This document shows, piece after piece, positions 60,338 through 64,000 of a stretch of DNA of 64,000 bases. A program made the translations under genes and the position numbers. The DNA is from an uncultured Collinsella sp. (GTDB lineage Bacteria; Actinomycetota; Coriobacteriia; Coriobacteriales; Coriobacteriaceae): contig CATXID010000002.1 of the NCBI GenBank assembly GCA_958369225.1, positions 234,947 to 298,946 on the forward strand, written 5' to 3'. A model generated the notes under the pieces. It saw only the letters and a program-made list of their open reading frames with translations. It ran no database searches and had not been told where the DNA came from. The first letter of the stretch is position 1; each line of letters begins with the position of its first letter.

Positions 60338-60487
60338 GGGCGGCGCCCACCGTTACGGTGTCCGGTGTCTCTCTCACGTGCCCTGGGGGCCGCATGGCGC
60401 ATAGGAAAGGTCTGACTCGGGGGCATCCTCGTGCCCGGACCGCGCTTCTGAGCGCTGGGTCCCGCGGGCCGCGAGGTGCGGTTCCGG

Positions 60488-64000
<3,513 letters not shown>

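Overview
The window reads as a chromosomal segment of a strictly anaerobic, high-G+C gut actinobacterium of the Coriobacteriia, most likely Collinsella or a close relative. This is an inference from the anaerobic ribonucleotide reductase (NrdD/NrdG) without an aerobic enzyme nearby, the actinobacterial-style block uvrB/uvrA/uvrC/rapZ/whiA/gap/pgk/tpiA/secG, the codon use, and a permease-ATPase fusion of a type common in Actinobacteria. No species-level marker was checked.

Layout. 1-7.6 kb: housekeeping genes, mostly on the plus strand (LysR regulator, RNase HI, Gfo/Idh oxidoreductase, acylphosphatase, Fur/PerR regulator, dipeptidase, YgjP-type metalloprotease), with a HAD phosphatase and a UreE-like/SlyD-like pair on minus. 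7.6-9.3 kb: folE, an HD-domain protein and folB. 9.3-12.6 kb: nrdD and nrdG, with an NrdR-like box upstream and a heavily structured intergenic region. 13.2-14.1 kb: a tRNA array (three tRNA-Gly(GCC), tRNA-Val(GAC), tRNA-Cys(GCA)) plus the 3' stub of a lost tRNA-Gly copy. 14.2-17.5 kb: a partner-switching module (STAS-ATPase fusion and PAS/GAF/PP2C phosphatase) just downstream of tRNA-Leu(GAG). 17.5-18.1 kb: a non-coding stretch with two long nested hairpins that share 12-nt internal-loop sequences although their stems differ. 18.1-24.0 kb: an oppABCDF peptide transporter.

24.3-31.5 kb: secG, gpmI, tpiA, pgk, gap, whiA, rapZ, all minus. 31.6-42.0 kb: a nine-gene operon that looks like sialic acid/amino-sugar uptake and breakdown: peptide-type ABC transporter, CE7-type esterase, a second esterase paralogue that has lost its nucleophile, NanA-like lyase, ROK kinase and NanE epimerase. 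42.4-59.4 kb: uvrC, murJ, ybaK and uvrA on minus; a plus-strand group (LTA-synthase-like enzyme, Mrp-type Fe-S carrier, two flavoproteins); uvrB, a lytic transglycosylase and coaE on minus. 60.2-64.0 kb: an rRNA operon on minus (5S, 23S and the 3' end of 16S, cut by the window edge).

How it fits together. NanE would feed N-acetylglucosamine 6-phosphate, and through enzymes not in the window, fructose 6-phosphate, into the glycolytic block next door. Murein, LTA-type polymer and envelope functions (murJ, ltaS-like, slt, secG) sit among the UvrABC repair genes. The items most worth a second look are the paired hairpins with conserved internal loops, the pseudo-esterase in the nan operon, and the threefold ETAV(F/Y)L repeat in the cytoplasmic tail of MurJ.
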